Part shown: positions 34,728 to 43,625 of the stretch, in pieces | Numbering within the stretch: position 1 is the stretch's first letter | Layout of the letters: every line of letters starts with the position of its first letter | NCBI GenBank assembly: GCA_047615875.1 | Contig: JBLHGU010000003.1 | Location: 1 to 64,000, forward strand | DNA length: 64,000 bases | DNA from: JBLHGU01 sp047615875 | GTDB lineage: Bacteria > Pseudomonadota > Gammaproteobacteria > Arenicellales > CAJQKF01 | Direction: 5' to 3' | Made by a program: the position numbers and the translations under genes | Notes under the pieces: model-generated | What the model saw: the letters and a program-made list of their open reading frames with translations, nothing else | The model's database searches: none | What the model was told of the DNA's origin: nothing

Positions 34728-35078
34728 TCAAAATGCGTTTTTTATCCATTGGATGTTTTCAGCGTTTCCATCAATAGCTACCACATCACAGCGACAATTG
34801 GCTATAAAACTGATTTGATGTAATTGCAAATAGTATTCCGCGGTTTTACGAATACGGCGCTGTTTGCCACGATTCACTGACTCAAGGGCACTTACACTAT
34901 GTTTATTACTGCGATAGCGAACTTCGACAAAAACTGTCGTTTCTCCATCTTGCATAATGAGGTCGATTTCTCCCTGTTTGCCACGGAAATTTCTTTCGAT
35001 CAGTTTTAAGCCCTGTTTAGTTAGATGCTTTTCGGCAAATTTTTCAGCTTCGGCACCATCCTTGTGTCTTTGATACAT
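34728..35078 (-). CDS. yraN: UPF0102 family nuclease-fold protein YraN
   Basis: 116 residues of the YraN family, which has a restriction-endonuclease-like fold: AEKFAEKHLTKQGLKLIERN, then GEIDLIMQDGETTVFVEVR with the D/E-x-K-type catalytic pattern (E-I-D, then E-V-R). The cellular role is unclear. It starts three bases after the lpoA stop and belongs to that operon. Confidence 0.92.
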   Translation of the reverse strand: MYQRHKDGAEAEKFAEKHLTKQGLKLIERNFRGKQGEIDLIMQDGETTVFVEVRYRSNKHSVSALESVNRGKQRRIRKTAEYYLQLHQISFIANCRCDVVAIDGNAENIQWIKNAF

Positions 35079-35081
35079 TGA

Positions 35082-37016
35082 CTACTCTAGTAAGGCAGAT
35101 TCCCAGCCCACACTAACCGGTTTGCCCTGATTAAATCGGGACCACTCCAACTCTCTAGAAATTACGCCATCAGGCCTCAGTTTTAGCCTGCCAGTACTGC
35201 CTTGAAAAGACAAGGTAGGTGAATTTTTCATCTGCTCCAGACGGAATAGTAACTGATAAGTATCCAGGCCCAGAGCAAAGAGTCGGTCTAGCGACTTGCC
35301 ACGATATTGGTTGGCCTCGGGTAGATTATCACGCATGAATTTGCTACTGCCAGATTCAATTACCATCCAGGGCATGTCGCCGAAAACAATGCCGTCAAGA
35401 TCAAGGTCTTTTACAGTCTCTCCTGCACCTGAGTATATTTGCGAAATGCTATAAACGGGAATGCTCGACGCGTTGTAAAAGTTTAATTGAGGTTTTAGTA
35501 GTCGGCCGGAATCACTTCTTGCTGTCAGGAATATAAAATCAAGATCCTGGCGTTTGCGCGCCAAAAATTCCAGACTAACGCCTAGTTTCTGGCGCAATTT
35601 ACGCCGTCTGGTTTCACTTTCATCTACGTTTAGCAGCAATTTTATAGTCTGAGTATGGTCAGATCGTTGTTCTGAATAGGCGGCAGACTCTGCAATCTGA
35701 CCACCGAGGCTGAGCCATTGTTCGGTGAACGCCTCTACCTGTCTTATACCCCAATCAATTTCCGGATGCAGTATAGCTGCAATTCTATGACCATCTGCAA
35801 ATGCCCTTTTTGCCACCTCGCGGGCTTCTTCTTCTGGTGACAGTCCAAACTGAAAAACATTTTTCTTACCCTGTGGGATGGTATCAGTATTGCCCAGAAG
35901 CATTGTTGGTACGTGTAGTTCTTGTTCCTGAACCAGGGTGTCGACGGCGCTTTTTCCTAGTGGTCCAATAACTAACTGGGCTCCTTCGCGAATGGCGGCC
36001 TTATAATAAAAGCTGGCTAGTTCAGGACGGTCACCAATATCATAAACCAATACTCGTGGTTTCAGCGGATTGGTGTCACGGGTCTGCATAACACTAAATC
36101 CATCGAAAAAAGCCTTGGCAGCTGCACCAAAACCTGAGGTTAAGGGTAGCAGAATTGCGACAGTATCGTATTGAGTAAGAACTTCACCAAGATTTGCCAG
36201 CAGATCCGGAATCAGAATCTGCGAGGCAGGGTGCGCTGGATTAAGCTGCTGCCATGTTTCCAACTGCTGTTGCATAAGATGAGTATTCCAACCGGTCCTC
36301 TGGCTGAGAAGTGCTAATTCAGCCCACTTTGATAATGTAGGGAGTGGTGAGGTTATGTGCACCTGATTCAGTGTTTCTACCCCAATTAGGCTGAGCACTC
36401 GCCAAATGGTATTCTGGTTATGTAGAATTTCTCCATGTTGTTGCAAGAACGGTTCACGGGCCACCAGAAAACGCAGTGCAGCTTCTGGATTTGATAATGC
36501 CGATTGAGATTTGGCCCGTAACAGTAAAATGTTCGAAGTCATTCCACGATCCAGTCCAGGTTTCTCTGCCAGTCGTTTTAGAATCTTTTCACTACGTTTG
36601 TATTGGCCAGCCAGATAATGACTGCGAGCTAGCAGCAGTAAATGACGTTGTTGCTGCACAGGGTTGAATGTCTCCACCTGTAGTCCTTCCAGCATTGTAC
36701 GCGCAGTGGCGTCCTGGCTCAGATCGAGGAAGCCCTCGATGGCATCCAGCAAATAATCATTGTGCTGGACCCCGCTCGCCTGTCGAGATAATTTAATGTA
36801 GTGCCATGGCGATGTCGCACCCTGATCATCTTGTAGTGCCGTTGTCGTTACCACCACCTTGGATTCTGGTTGGGGCACAACAACTGGTTGTACAGAAGGT
36901 TGGTGTTTGGTTTTCGGTATTGGCAGGTAAGAGCTAGCGGCACAGCCACCCAGCAGGATAGACAGGGTTATAACACCGACTCTGTTTAGTGGCTTTCTTG
37001 TCAATGCTTTCTGCAT
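35082..37016 (-). CDS. lpoA: penicillin-binding protein activator LpoA
   Basis: Outer-membrane lipoprotein that reaches through the periplasm to activate PBP1A. The 644 residues begin with a lipoprotein signal (SILLGGC, lipidated C25), then a TPR-like helical N-domain (about 60-270), then a C-domain with a periplasmic-binding-protein fold (VAILLPLTSGFGAAAKAFFDG onward). Length is near that of E. coli LpoA (678). Its partner PBP1A is encoded 1 kb away at 38042. Divergent from rsmI. Confidence 0.93.
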   Translation of the reverse strand: MQKALTRKPLNRVGVITLSILLGGCAASSYLPIPKTKHQPSVQPVVVPQPESKVVVTTTALQDDQGATSPWHYIKLSRQASGVQHNDYLLDAIEGFLDLSQDATARTMLEGLQVETFNPVQQQRHLLLLARSHYLAGQYKRSEKILKRLAEKPGLDRGMTSNILLLRAKSQSALSNPEAALRFLVAREPFLQQHGEILHNQNTIWRVLSLIGVETLNQVHITSPLPTLSKWAELALLSQRTGWNTHLMQQQLETWQQLNPAHPASQILIPDLLANLGEVLTQYDTVAILLPLTSGFGAAAKAFFDGFSVMQTRDTNPLKPRVLVYDIGDRPELASFYYKAAIREGAQLVIGPLGKSAVDTLVQEQELHVPTMLLGNTDTIPQGKKNVFQFGLSPEEEAREVAKRAFADGHRIAAILHPEIDWGIRQVEAFTEQWLSLGGQIAESAAYSEQRSDHTQTIKLLLNVDESETRRRKLRQKLGVSLEFLARKRQDLDFIFLTARSDSGRLLKPQLNFYNASSIPVYSISQIYSGAGETVKDLDLDGIVFGDMPWMVIESGSSKFMRDNLPEANQYRGKSLDRLFALGLDTYQLLFRLEQMKNSPTLSFQGSTGRLKLRPDGVISRELEWSRFNQGKPVSVGWESALLE

Positions 37017-37113
37017 GCAATCTCTACAATTTACTAAAGGGTTTCCAGTCCGCGTATACTACTCAGGTTCACCGCCTCGTGCCATCCACAAAACCAATCG
37101 TTTACAAACCGCA

Positions 37114-37977
37114 ATGACAGATAACCAGGCACTTTATATTGTTGCAACACCGATTGGCAATCTGGATGATATTAGTTCGCGTGCTTTGAATGTGTTGCGT
37201 CAGGTGAATATTATTGCTGCAGAAGATACTCGTCACGCCAAAAATTTGTTAAACCATTATGCTATATCAACGCCGCTAATTTCTTACCATGATCATAACG
37301 AGCATAAAAGAACAGCGGCAATAATTCAGCGTCTTCAAGCAGGAGAGTCTATAGCGCTGATTTCGGATGCAGGAACACCGCTAATCAGTGATCCGGGTTA
37401 TCCACTGGTTCGAGGCGCGCTGGAAGCCGGGCTGAATGTCATTCCAATTCCGGGCGCAAGCGCAATGATTTGTGCTTTAAGTGCCGCAGGATTGCCAACC
37501 GACCTTTTTCAGTTTGTTGGTTTTCTTTCTTCATCCGTCTCGCGCCGCCGCCGCCGATTAAATGAATTGACCAATTATTCAGGTACCATGGTGTTTTATG
37601 AGTCACCGCATCGAATTCAGGCCAGTCTGACAGATATGGCGGAATTGTTTGGCTCAACCCGCAGGGCGACGGTGTGCCGAGAGCTAACCAAAAAGTTCGA
37701 GAGCATTTGTCCAGGTCAATTGGGCGAACTGGCGAGGATCTTTTCGAGCGGAGAAGAGCCATCACGAGGAGAATTTGTCGTATTGGTTGAAGGATGTGAA
37801 GCTATAGATGCGCCATTGTCAGACTGGGTCGACGCCACCATCGAATTGTACGAGTTTATGCCGCTAAAAAAAGCGGCACGATTTATTTCGCGGCTTACTG
37901 GAGCCCGTAGCCAGAATCTTTACGCCGAGGCGGATTTGAAAGTTCGCGAACAGAACATCCTGGCTGACGACAGCTAG
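37114..37977 (+). CDS. rsmI: 16S rRNA (cytidine-1402-2'-O)-methyltransferase
   Basis: 287 residues of the RsmI tetrapyrrole-methylase fold: LYIVATPIGNLDDIS at the N-terminus, AEDTRHAKNLLNHY, LISDAGTPLISDPGYPLV, and FYESPHRIQASLTDM. It methylates C1402 in the ribosomal P site. I use the ATG at 37114; the frame extends back to 37015 but that part has no family match and overlaps the lpoA start. The rsmI/lpoA divergence is the same as in E. coli. Confidence 0.93.
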   Translation: MTDNQALYIVATPIGNLDDISSRALNVLRQVNIIAAEDTRHAKNLLNHYAISTPLISYHDHNEHKRTAAIIQRLQAGESIALISDAGTPLISDPGYPLVRGALEAGLNVIPIPGASAMICALSAAGLPTDLFQFVGFLSSSVSRRRRRLNELTNYSGTMVFYESPHRIQASLTDMAELFGSTRRATVCRELTKKFESICPGQLGELARIFSSGEEPSRGEFVVLVEGCEAIDAPLSDWVDATIELYEFMPLKKAARFISRLTGARSQNLYAEADLKVREQNILADDS

Positions 37978-38041
37978 CCCTTGAGTCCCGTTCTCTTTAT
38001 GAGTTATCAGGATTAGGCAGACTTAATATGCCGTTTACTGG

Positions 38042-40450
38042 CTAAAAGAGATCCTCGACTTTTTTCTCGTCCTTCTTGTTGGGTCGATTAACCAGTTCAG
38101 ATGTTGGGGTATTTACCTGGGGTTCTGTGCCCATAATAAAATAGTCTTCATAGGCATCAGGGTCTTCAGGTAATACAGCCTCACCTGTTATTCGACTGAC
38201 TGCCGTTTTAACCACGTTTTCCGGAACGGGCAGTGGTCTTTCTGCAACCCCTTCCAGCGCTGTTTTCATGTATTCGATCCACACGGGTAGCGCCGCTTTA
38301 GCGCCAGATTCGGATTTGCCCAGATTTGTCGGTTGATCGTAGCCAATCCAAACAGAGGCTACAACGTCCCGATTGAAACCAGAGAACCAGGCGTCACGAA
38401 AATCATTAGTAGTGCCGGTTTTGCCAGCTAAATCATCCCGCTTTAGCACCTCTGATCGTCGTCCGGTGCCAGTCTTCATGACCTGGTGCATAAGCTGATT
38501 CATAATGAAAGCATTTTCTGGAGAGAGCACTTGACGTGCATAACGCGGATCCATTTCAGCAGGGTTTTGCGCAATATCTAGTTCTGAAACCTCGCAATCT
38601 TCGCATTTTTTTACTCGATTGGAATACTCGATAATATTGCCGTTCTGATCCTCAACTCTAGCGATAAAGTACGGTTCAACACGATAGCCTCCATTAGCAA
38701 ATACAGCATAGGCCGTGGCCACTTCAAGAGGGGTTAAAGTAGCAGTGCCGAGCGCTAGAGAAAGTCCTTTGGGCAACTGTTCACGATCAAATCCAAAGTT
38801 CTCCAGATGGTCCAATGCTATTGGTAGTGTCATTGCGCGCAACAGGCGCACTGAAACGAGATTCATTGATTTACTCAGTGCTTCACGTATGCGAGTTGGA
38901 CCGTAAAATTTACCACTGTAGTTTTCTGGTCTCCAAGTGCCTTCAATGGGATCTTCGACTACGATGGGAGCACCACTGACCAGAGTAGAGGCAGTAAACC
39001 CATTGTTTAGCGCTGCAGAGTATATGAACGGCTTAAGATTGGAACCGGGTTGACGGCGAGCCTGAGTTACCCGATTAAACTTACCTAAGTAGTAATCAAA
39101 ACCGCCAACCAGAGCCAGAATGGCGCCATCTCCTGGATTAAGAGATACAATCGCTCCGGCTACTTCAGGCATCTGAGACAACTCCCAGTTTGACTCGCCC
39201 TCTTCTTCGACATTATCATTAGGTCGGACATAAACAATATCGCCAACTTTGGTAAATTTCTGTGGGTCTTTGCCAGCCCAACTCCAGCCACTTTCCTGTA
39301 TATCTAATTGTCCCAGTTGTGGCGAGTAGGCCTGAATACTTTGATCTGATACTGCTATGACCATAACAGGTTGTATCGACCAGCTGACAGGAAAAGCGTT
39401 GAGAATTTCACTGAGAGCGGCCGCATTCTCGACAAATTTAGGATCGACCTCTGTTAGAGGCCCCCGATATCCATGTCTCCTATCATAGTCCATAATACCG
39501 CGGCGGATGGACTGAGTGGCGGCTAGCTGGTTCTTCGACTGGATAGTTGTGTAAATTTGAAAGCCCGATTCGTAGGCGCGGTCACCATATTTATCGAAAA
39601 TATAGTCTCTCGCCATTTCTGCAACATAGGGTGCATTCAGGTCGACGGGTGAAACGTGTCTCGATGCTGTGATCGGCTGTTCAACACCGATATCAAATTT
39701 TTCCTGTGATACAAAACCTGACGCAAGCATTCTGCCAAGCACATAATTTCGACGTTTTTTGGCATTTTCCGGATTAGACAACGGATTGTTTCGGGAGGGT
39801 GCCTTGGGTAATCCGGCTAACATCGCGATCTGGGCTAGATTCAGGTTCCCAAGCTCCTGATTGTAGTAGAACAAAGAGGCAGCCTGGAACCCATATGACC
39901 GATGTCCCAGGAAAATCTTATTGATATACAATTCAAGAATTTCGTCTTTTTCTAGTAATTGCTCCAATCTAAAAGCTAGAAAAATCTCTTTGATTTTTCG
40001 TGTGTAGGTCTTTTCGCGACTTAGAAAATAGTTTCGAGCAACCTGCATAGTTATCGTACTGGCGCCCTGGCCACGCCCGCCACTGGTTAGATTAGCTAGC
40101 GCCGCCCGCAAAATTCCGCGAAAGTCTACACCAGGGTGATTGTAAAAATTGTCGTCCTCGGCGGCGAGTATGGCCTGTTTAAGGCTAATCGGTACCTGCT
40201 CAATATCCACGGGCGTGCGCCGATAATCACCATACTCCCCGATCATCTGACCATCGATGGTGAAAACCCGTAATGGGACTTTAAGCTGAATTTCTCTAAT
40301 AGCGTCTATAGATGGCAGGTTGGGCGAGAACTTGTAAATCACCACGCCAAGCACGCCAACTCCCAGTAAAGTCAGGGCGATTGTGGCAATTATCAGACTT
40401 TTGAAGACGGTTCGGAGCCGCGACGGACGGGAGGCCGGAAATGTAAACAT
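38042..40450 (-). CDS. mrcA: penicillin-binding protein 1A
   Basis: Bifunctional peptidoglycan glycosyltransferase/transpeptidase. The 802 residues have a membrane anchor (about 18-38), the GT51 domain with catalytic E98 in AAEDDNFYNHPG, and a transpeptidase domain with PGSNLKPFIY (active Ser), SKSMN and GKTGTTNDFRDAW. Transcribed divergently from pilM, which is the usual gammaproteobacterial order. Probably activated by the LpoA encoded nearby. Confidence 0.96.
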   Translation of the reverse strand: MFTFPASRPSRLRTVFKSLIIATIALTLLGVGVLGVVIYKFSPNLPSIDAIREIQLKVPLRVFTIDGQMIGEYGDYRRTPVDIEQVPISLKQAILAAEDDNFYNHPGVDFRGILRAALANLTSGGRGQGASTITMQVARNYFLSREKTYTRKIKEIFLAFRLEQLLEKDEILELYINKIFLGHRSYGFQAASLFYYNQELGNLNLAQIAMLAGLPKAPSRNNPLSNPENAKKRRNYVLGRMLASGFVSQEKFDIGVEQPITASRHVSPVDLNAPYVAEMARDYIFDKYGDRAYESGFQIYTTIQSKNQLAATQSIRRGIMDYDRRHGYRGPLTEVDPKFVENAAALSEILNAFPVSWSIQPVMVIAVSDQSIQAYSPQLGQLDIQESGWSWAGKDPQKFTKVGDIVYVRPNDNVEEEGESNWELSQMPEVAGAIVSLNPGDGAILALVGGFDYYLGKFNRVTQARRQPGSNLKPFIYSAALNNGFTASTLVSGAPIVVEDPIEGTWRPENYSGKFYGPTRIREALSKSMNLVSVRLLRAMTLPIALDHLENFGFDREQLPKGLSLALGTATLTPLEVATAYAVFANGGYRVEPYFIARVEDQNGNIIEYSNRVKKCEDCEVSELDIAQNPAEMDPRYARQVLSPENAFIMNQLMHQVMKTGTGRRSEVLKRDDLAGKTGTTNDFRDAWFSGFNRDVVASVWIGYDQPTNLGKSESGAKAALPVWIEYMKTALEGVAERPLPVPENVVKTAVSRITGEAVLPEDPDAYEDYFIMGTEPQVNTPTSELVNRPNKKDEKKVEDLF

Positions 40451-40725
40451 ATTGCGGTAGTGTGAATGCTTTTTTGTCAGTCTGGCAGGGGAAGGAGTTG
40501 AGTCGAAATGATTTTGTCAGCAGATTTAGCTATGATACCAAATTACTTAGCATCGGGTAATGGCGCAAGCAGGAAAATCGAGTTCAGACAGAACCCAAAC
40601 TTGTTGTTAAAAACCACGAGTGCGCGGTGATGATGTGCCGCAAATAAGGTAATTGTAGCATCTCCATTAAACTTCAAGTATATTCTTCGATTTATTATGA
40701 CAAGTACTTATATTTAAAGGTTTTC

Positions 40726-41787
40726 GTGTTTAAAAATAAGAAGCCAATCAGCCTGGGAGTCGATATTGGATCGTCTTCAGTTAAGGTCATGGAAATGAGC
40801 GAGAGCCGGGAACGATACAAAGTAGAGCATTTCGCGGTCGAGCCGTTACCCAGAAACACAGTTGTGGAAAACACCATAACTGATGTAGATCGAGTAGGAA
40901 AAGCAATTCGAACAGCTATTGCCAAGTCTGGCTCTAAGAGAAAACATGCCGTTGTAGCGGTGGCTGCAGCACAGGCGATGAATAAAGTCATCAGTGTGCC
41001 CGGCGGGCTCAGTAGTTTGGACTTGGATGAACAGGTCAATATTGAAGCAGAACACCATATTCCCTACGCGATTCATGATGTCAATCTCGATTTCGAAGCA
41101 CTTGGCCCATCACTGGAGAATCCAGCCAACGATGAGGTGTTGCTTGCGGCCTGTCGTAAAGAAATTGTCGAAGAGCGAGTTGCGGTGCTGGAGGTTGCAG
41201 GGCTGAAAGTTACTGCAGTTGACATATCCTCTCTGGCTAATGAGAGAGGGTTTAGTTTAATTGCCCCTAGTCTGCCTGATCATGGAGTCGAAAAGGTAGT
41301 TGCTATCCTTGATTATGGCACTACGTCAAGTCATTTATATGTTGTGCACCGCAGGCAGTTGGTATATCACCGTGACTATCCCTTCGGTGGCAAAAGTTTA
41401 ACCGAGAGTATTCAGCGTCGTTTTGGTATTTCCTATCAGGAAGCTGAGCACAAGAAACGTACCGGTGATTTGCCTGAAAACTATAAAGTAGACATATTGA
41501 GGCCATTTTTAGAATCTATGTCTCAAGAGGCTAATCGAGCAATTCAGCTGTTTTTGTCTTCGAGCAACTATGATCATGTCGACAATGTATTTGTAACCGG
41601 AGGAAGTTCGGCATTGCCTAAAGTGGTAGAGAAAATCGGTGATAAAACCGGTGTTACTACCCGCCTGGCTAATCCGTTTGTAAACACAAAAATCGGTTCT
41701 AATGTCGATAAAAAAAGACTTTATCGATATGCCCCGTTACTTGGAACAGTCTGTGGGTTGGCAATGCGCGGAGCTGCACGTGAGTAA
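40726..41787 (+). CDS. pilM: type IV pilus assembly protein PilM
   Basis: Actin-like cytoplasmic protein of the pilus alignment complex, binding the N-terminus of PilN. The 353 residues show the ASKHA fold: LGVDIGSSSVKVMEM at the start, AILDYGTTSSHLYVV, and FVTGGSSALP. The start is a GTG with AAAGG five bases before it. First gene of pilMNOPQ, overlapping pilN by eight bases. Confidence 0.95.
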   Translation: MFKNKKPISLGVDIGSSSVKVMEMSESRERYKVEHFAVEPLPRNTVVENTITDVDRVGKAIRTAIAKSGSKRKHAVVAVAAAQAMNKVISVPGGLSSLDLDEQVNIEAEHHIPYAIHDVNLDFEALGPSLENPANDEVLLAACRKEIVEERVAVLEVAGLKVTAVDISSLANERGFSLIAPSLPDHGVEKVVAILDYGTTSSHLYVVHRRQLVYHRDYPFGGKSLTESIQRRFGISYQEAEHKKRTGDLPENYKVDILRPFLESMSQEANRAIQLFLSSSNYDHVDNVFVTGGSSALPKVVEKIGDKTGVTTRLANPFVNTKIGSNVDKKRLYRYAPLLGTVCGLAMRGAARE

Positions 41788-42355
41788 AATTAACCTCTTA
41801 CCCTGGAGAGAAGAGGTACGTAATCAGCGATCCAGGTATTTGATGATTGGCAGTGTCAGCTTGTGGGTAATCAGTGCACTGGTAGTCCTCGGTGTCAGTC
41901 AGTTTGTGACACATTTGCAGGAAGTTCAAAATGCTCGAAATGGCTTTCTGCGTGGTGAAATTAGTAAGCTGGATGATGAGATAAAGGAAATACAGGAACT
42001 GAGAGAGCGTCGAGATCGCCTGGTTTCCAGAATGGAGGTAATACAAGAATTGCAACGCGATCGCACCGAGTTGGTGCAGGTGATGGACGAGCTGGTCAGA
42101 CTACAGCCTGATGGAGTTTATTTTTCTAAGATGGAAATTAAAGGCAAAAAAATGAAATTGATTGGCCGTGCCCAATCCAATACCCGGGTGTCCGCGCTAA
42201 TGCGGAATTTGGAAGACTCGGCTCTGTTTCACAATCCGAACTTAAATATTATCGATGTAATTGAGGATGCCGAAGGCAAATTAAGCCAGTTCGATCTTGG
42301 CATATCCAGGGTTGGTCGTCAGCTTACAGCTGAGGAGCGCTTCAATGAGGGGTAG
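41780..42355 (+). CDS. pilN: type IV pilus assembly protein PilN
   Basis: Inner-membrane alignment-complex protein. I start at the GTG at 41780 because the product then begins MSKINLLPWRE, where INLLPWR is the PilM-binding motif at the extreme N-terminus in all PilN. The 191 residues have one membrane segment (about 21-42) and then a coiled coil and a ferredoxin-like domain. The start lies within the last codons of pilM. Confidence 0.94.
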   Translation: MSKINLLPWREEVRNQRSRYLMIGSVSLWVISALVVLGVSQFVTHLQEVQNARNGFLRGEISKLDDEIKEIQELRERRDRLVSRMEVIQELQRDRTELVQVMDELVRLQPDGVYFSKMEIKGKKMKLIGRAQSNTRVSALMRNLEDSALFHNPNLNIIDVIEDAEGKLSQFDLGISRVGRQLTAEERFNEG

Positions 42356-42394
42356 TGCGATTCGCTGCGTTCGTAGGTGGCTGGAAATAGTGTA

Positions 42395-43027
42395 ATGGCG
42401 ATAGACTTTAGCGAACTACAGGATATAGATATATCCGATCTTAGTACCTGGCCGCAATGGTTTAAGGTTGCTATGACGTTTGTAGTATTTTTTGCGCTGA
42501 TATACGCAGGCTACCATTTTATAGTAAGCGCTCAGCTAAAAGAGTTGAGGCAACTGGAACAACAGGAAAAAAGCCTTCGACAGGTATTTCTAGATCGCAA
42601 AGCCAAAGCCATCAATTTACCTCTTTACCGACAGCAATTAGAAGAGATTGAGCGTAATTTTGCGATTATGGTTGATCAGTTGCCGGACAAAACCGAGGTG
42701 CCGCAGCTTCTCATTGACATTACTCAGGCCGGATTATCGAGGGGCCTTGAGTTTCTGCGTTTCAAGCCCAACAATACACGTGAGGGAGATTTCTACGAAA
42801 CTTTACCTATCAATCTTACAGTGCGCGGTACCTATCATCAAATGGGGAACTTCGTCAGTGATCTGGCAGCATTGCCTAGAATCGTCACCATGGGCAATGT
42901 AATCATCAATGGTGAGCCCAGTGGAATCCTAAATGTCCGGGCTGTTATCAGAACTTACCGTTATCAGGATGAATTTGAAATCAGGGGCGGTGATAGTGAC
43001 GCCCGTGTACGTAAAGTCCGCGATTAA
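42395..43027 (+). CDS. pilO: type IV pilus assembly protein PilO
   Basis: 210 residues from the ATG at 42395 (MAIDFSELQDIDISDLSTW, a PilO-typical start). One membrane segment (about 26-46), a coiled coil, then a ferredoxin-like domain (QLPDKTEVPQLLIDITQAGL). It dimerises with PilN and contacts PilP. A GTG at 42377 is an alternative start. pilP follows by two bases. Confidence 0.94.
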   Translation: MAIDFSELQDIDISDLSTWPQWFKVAMTFVVFFALIYAGYHFIVSAQLKELRQLEQQEKSLRQVFLDRKAKAINLPLYRQQLEEIERNFAIMVDQLPDKTEVPQLLIDITQAGLSRGLEFLRFKPNNTREGDFYETLPINLTVRGTYHQMGNFVSDLAALPRIVTMGNVIINGEPSGILNVRAVIRTYRYQDEFEIRGGDSDARVRKVRD

Positions 43028-43029
43028 TC

Positions 43030-43584
43030 ATGCCAGCTTTTAATTCAAGGTTGTATGGTCCCAGGTTGCCCGCACAAGCTTTTGTCGCCGCCATGATCGT
43101 AATGCTCGCGGGTTGTTTGCCTGACTCCAGTCTTTCTGATTTGCGTCGGTTTACTCGTGAGGCCTATCAGGATAGATCCCCTGAAGTTGATCCGTTGCCC
43201 GCAATGGAGCCCTACGAAGGGTTTCGCTACGGCGCAAGTGATGAGCCGGAACCTTTTTCAGCTGAAAACTTAAGAGATACGGAGCCTCAGCAAAATGATT
43301 TAGTGCTTGAAAAATTTCAACCCGAGCGTCGACGTGAACATCTCGAGCAGTTTCCACTAGACGCTTTGACCATGGTTGGTGCTATGTTTCAGGAGACGGG
43401 TTCCTGGGCTCTTATTGGCACACCGGATGGTGGCACGCATCGTGTCACATTAGGTAACCATCTTGGTCAACAAAATGGTAAGATCATCGAAATAAATGAG
43501 CAGGACGTGGTTTTGAGAGAGGTGGTGCGTGGCCCAGCGGGCCAATGGGAGGAAAGAAAGACCACAATTACCCTGTTACAATAG
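43030..43584 (+). CDS. pilP: type IV pilus lipoprotein PilP
   Basis: 184 residues; inner-membrane lipoprotein with lipobox MLAGC (C29), a disordered linker, then a beta-domain (about 115-180, WALIGTPDGGTHRVTLGNHLG) that docks on the PilQ secretin. Downstream of pilO by two bases and 41 bases from the pilQ start. Confidence 0.93.
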   Translation: MPAFNSRLYGPRLPAQAFVAAMIVMLAGCLPDSSLSDLRRFTREAYQDRSPEVDPLPAMEPYEGFRYGASDEPEPFSAENLRDTEPQQNDLVLEKFQPERRREHLEQFPLDALTMVGAMFQETGSWALIGTPDGGTHRVTLGNHLGQQNGKIIEINEQDVVLREVVRGPAGQWEERKTTITLLQ

Positions 43585-43625
43585 CTTACATTTCACTTAA
43601 TTATCGCACCCAATACAGATTAAAC

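Noticed and set aside
41702..41779. Upstream extension of pilN
   Set aside because: It lies inside pilM; the INLLPWR motif must be at the extreme N-terminus, fixing the GTG at 41780.
43545..43625. Upstream extension of pilQ
   Set aside because: It overlaps pilP and lacks a signal peptide; the ATG at 43626 begins a proper one.
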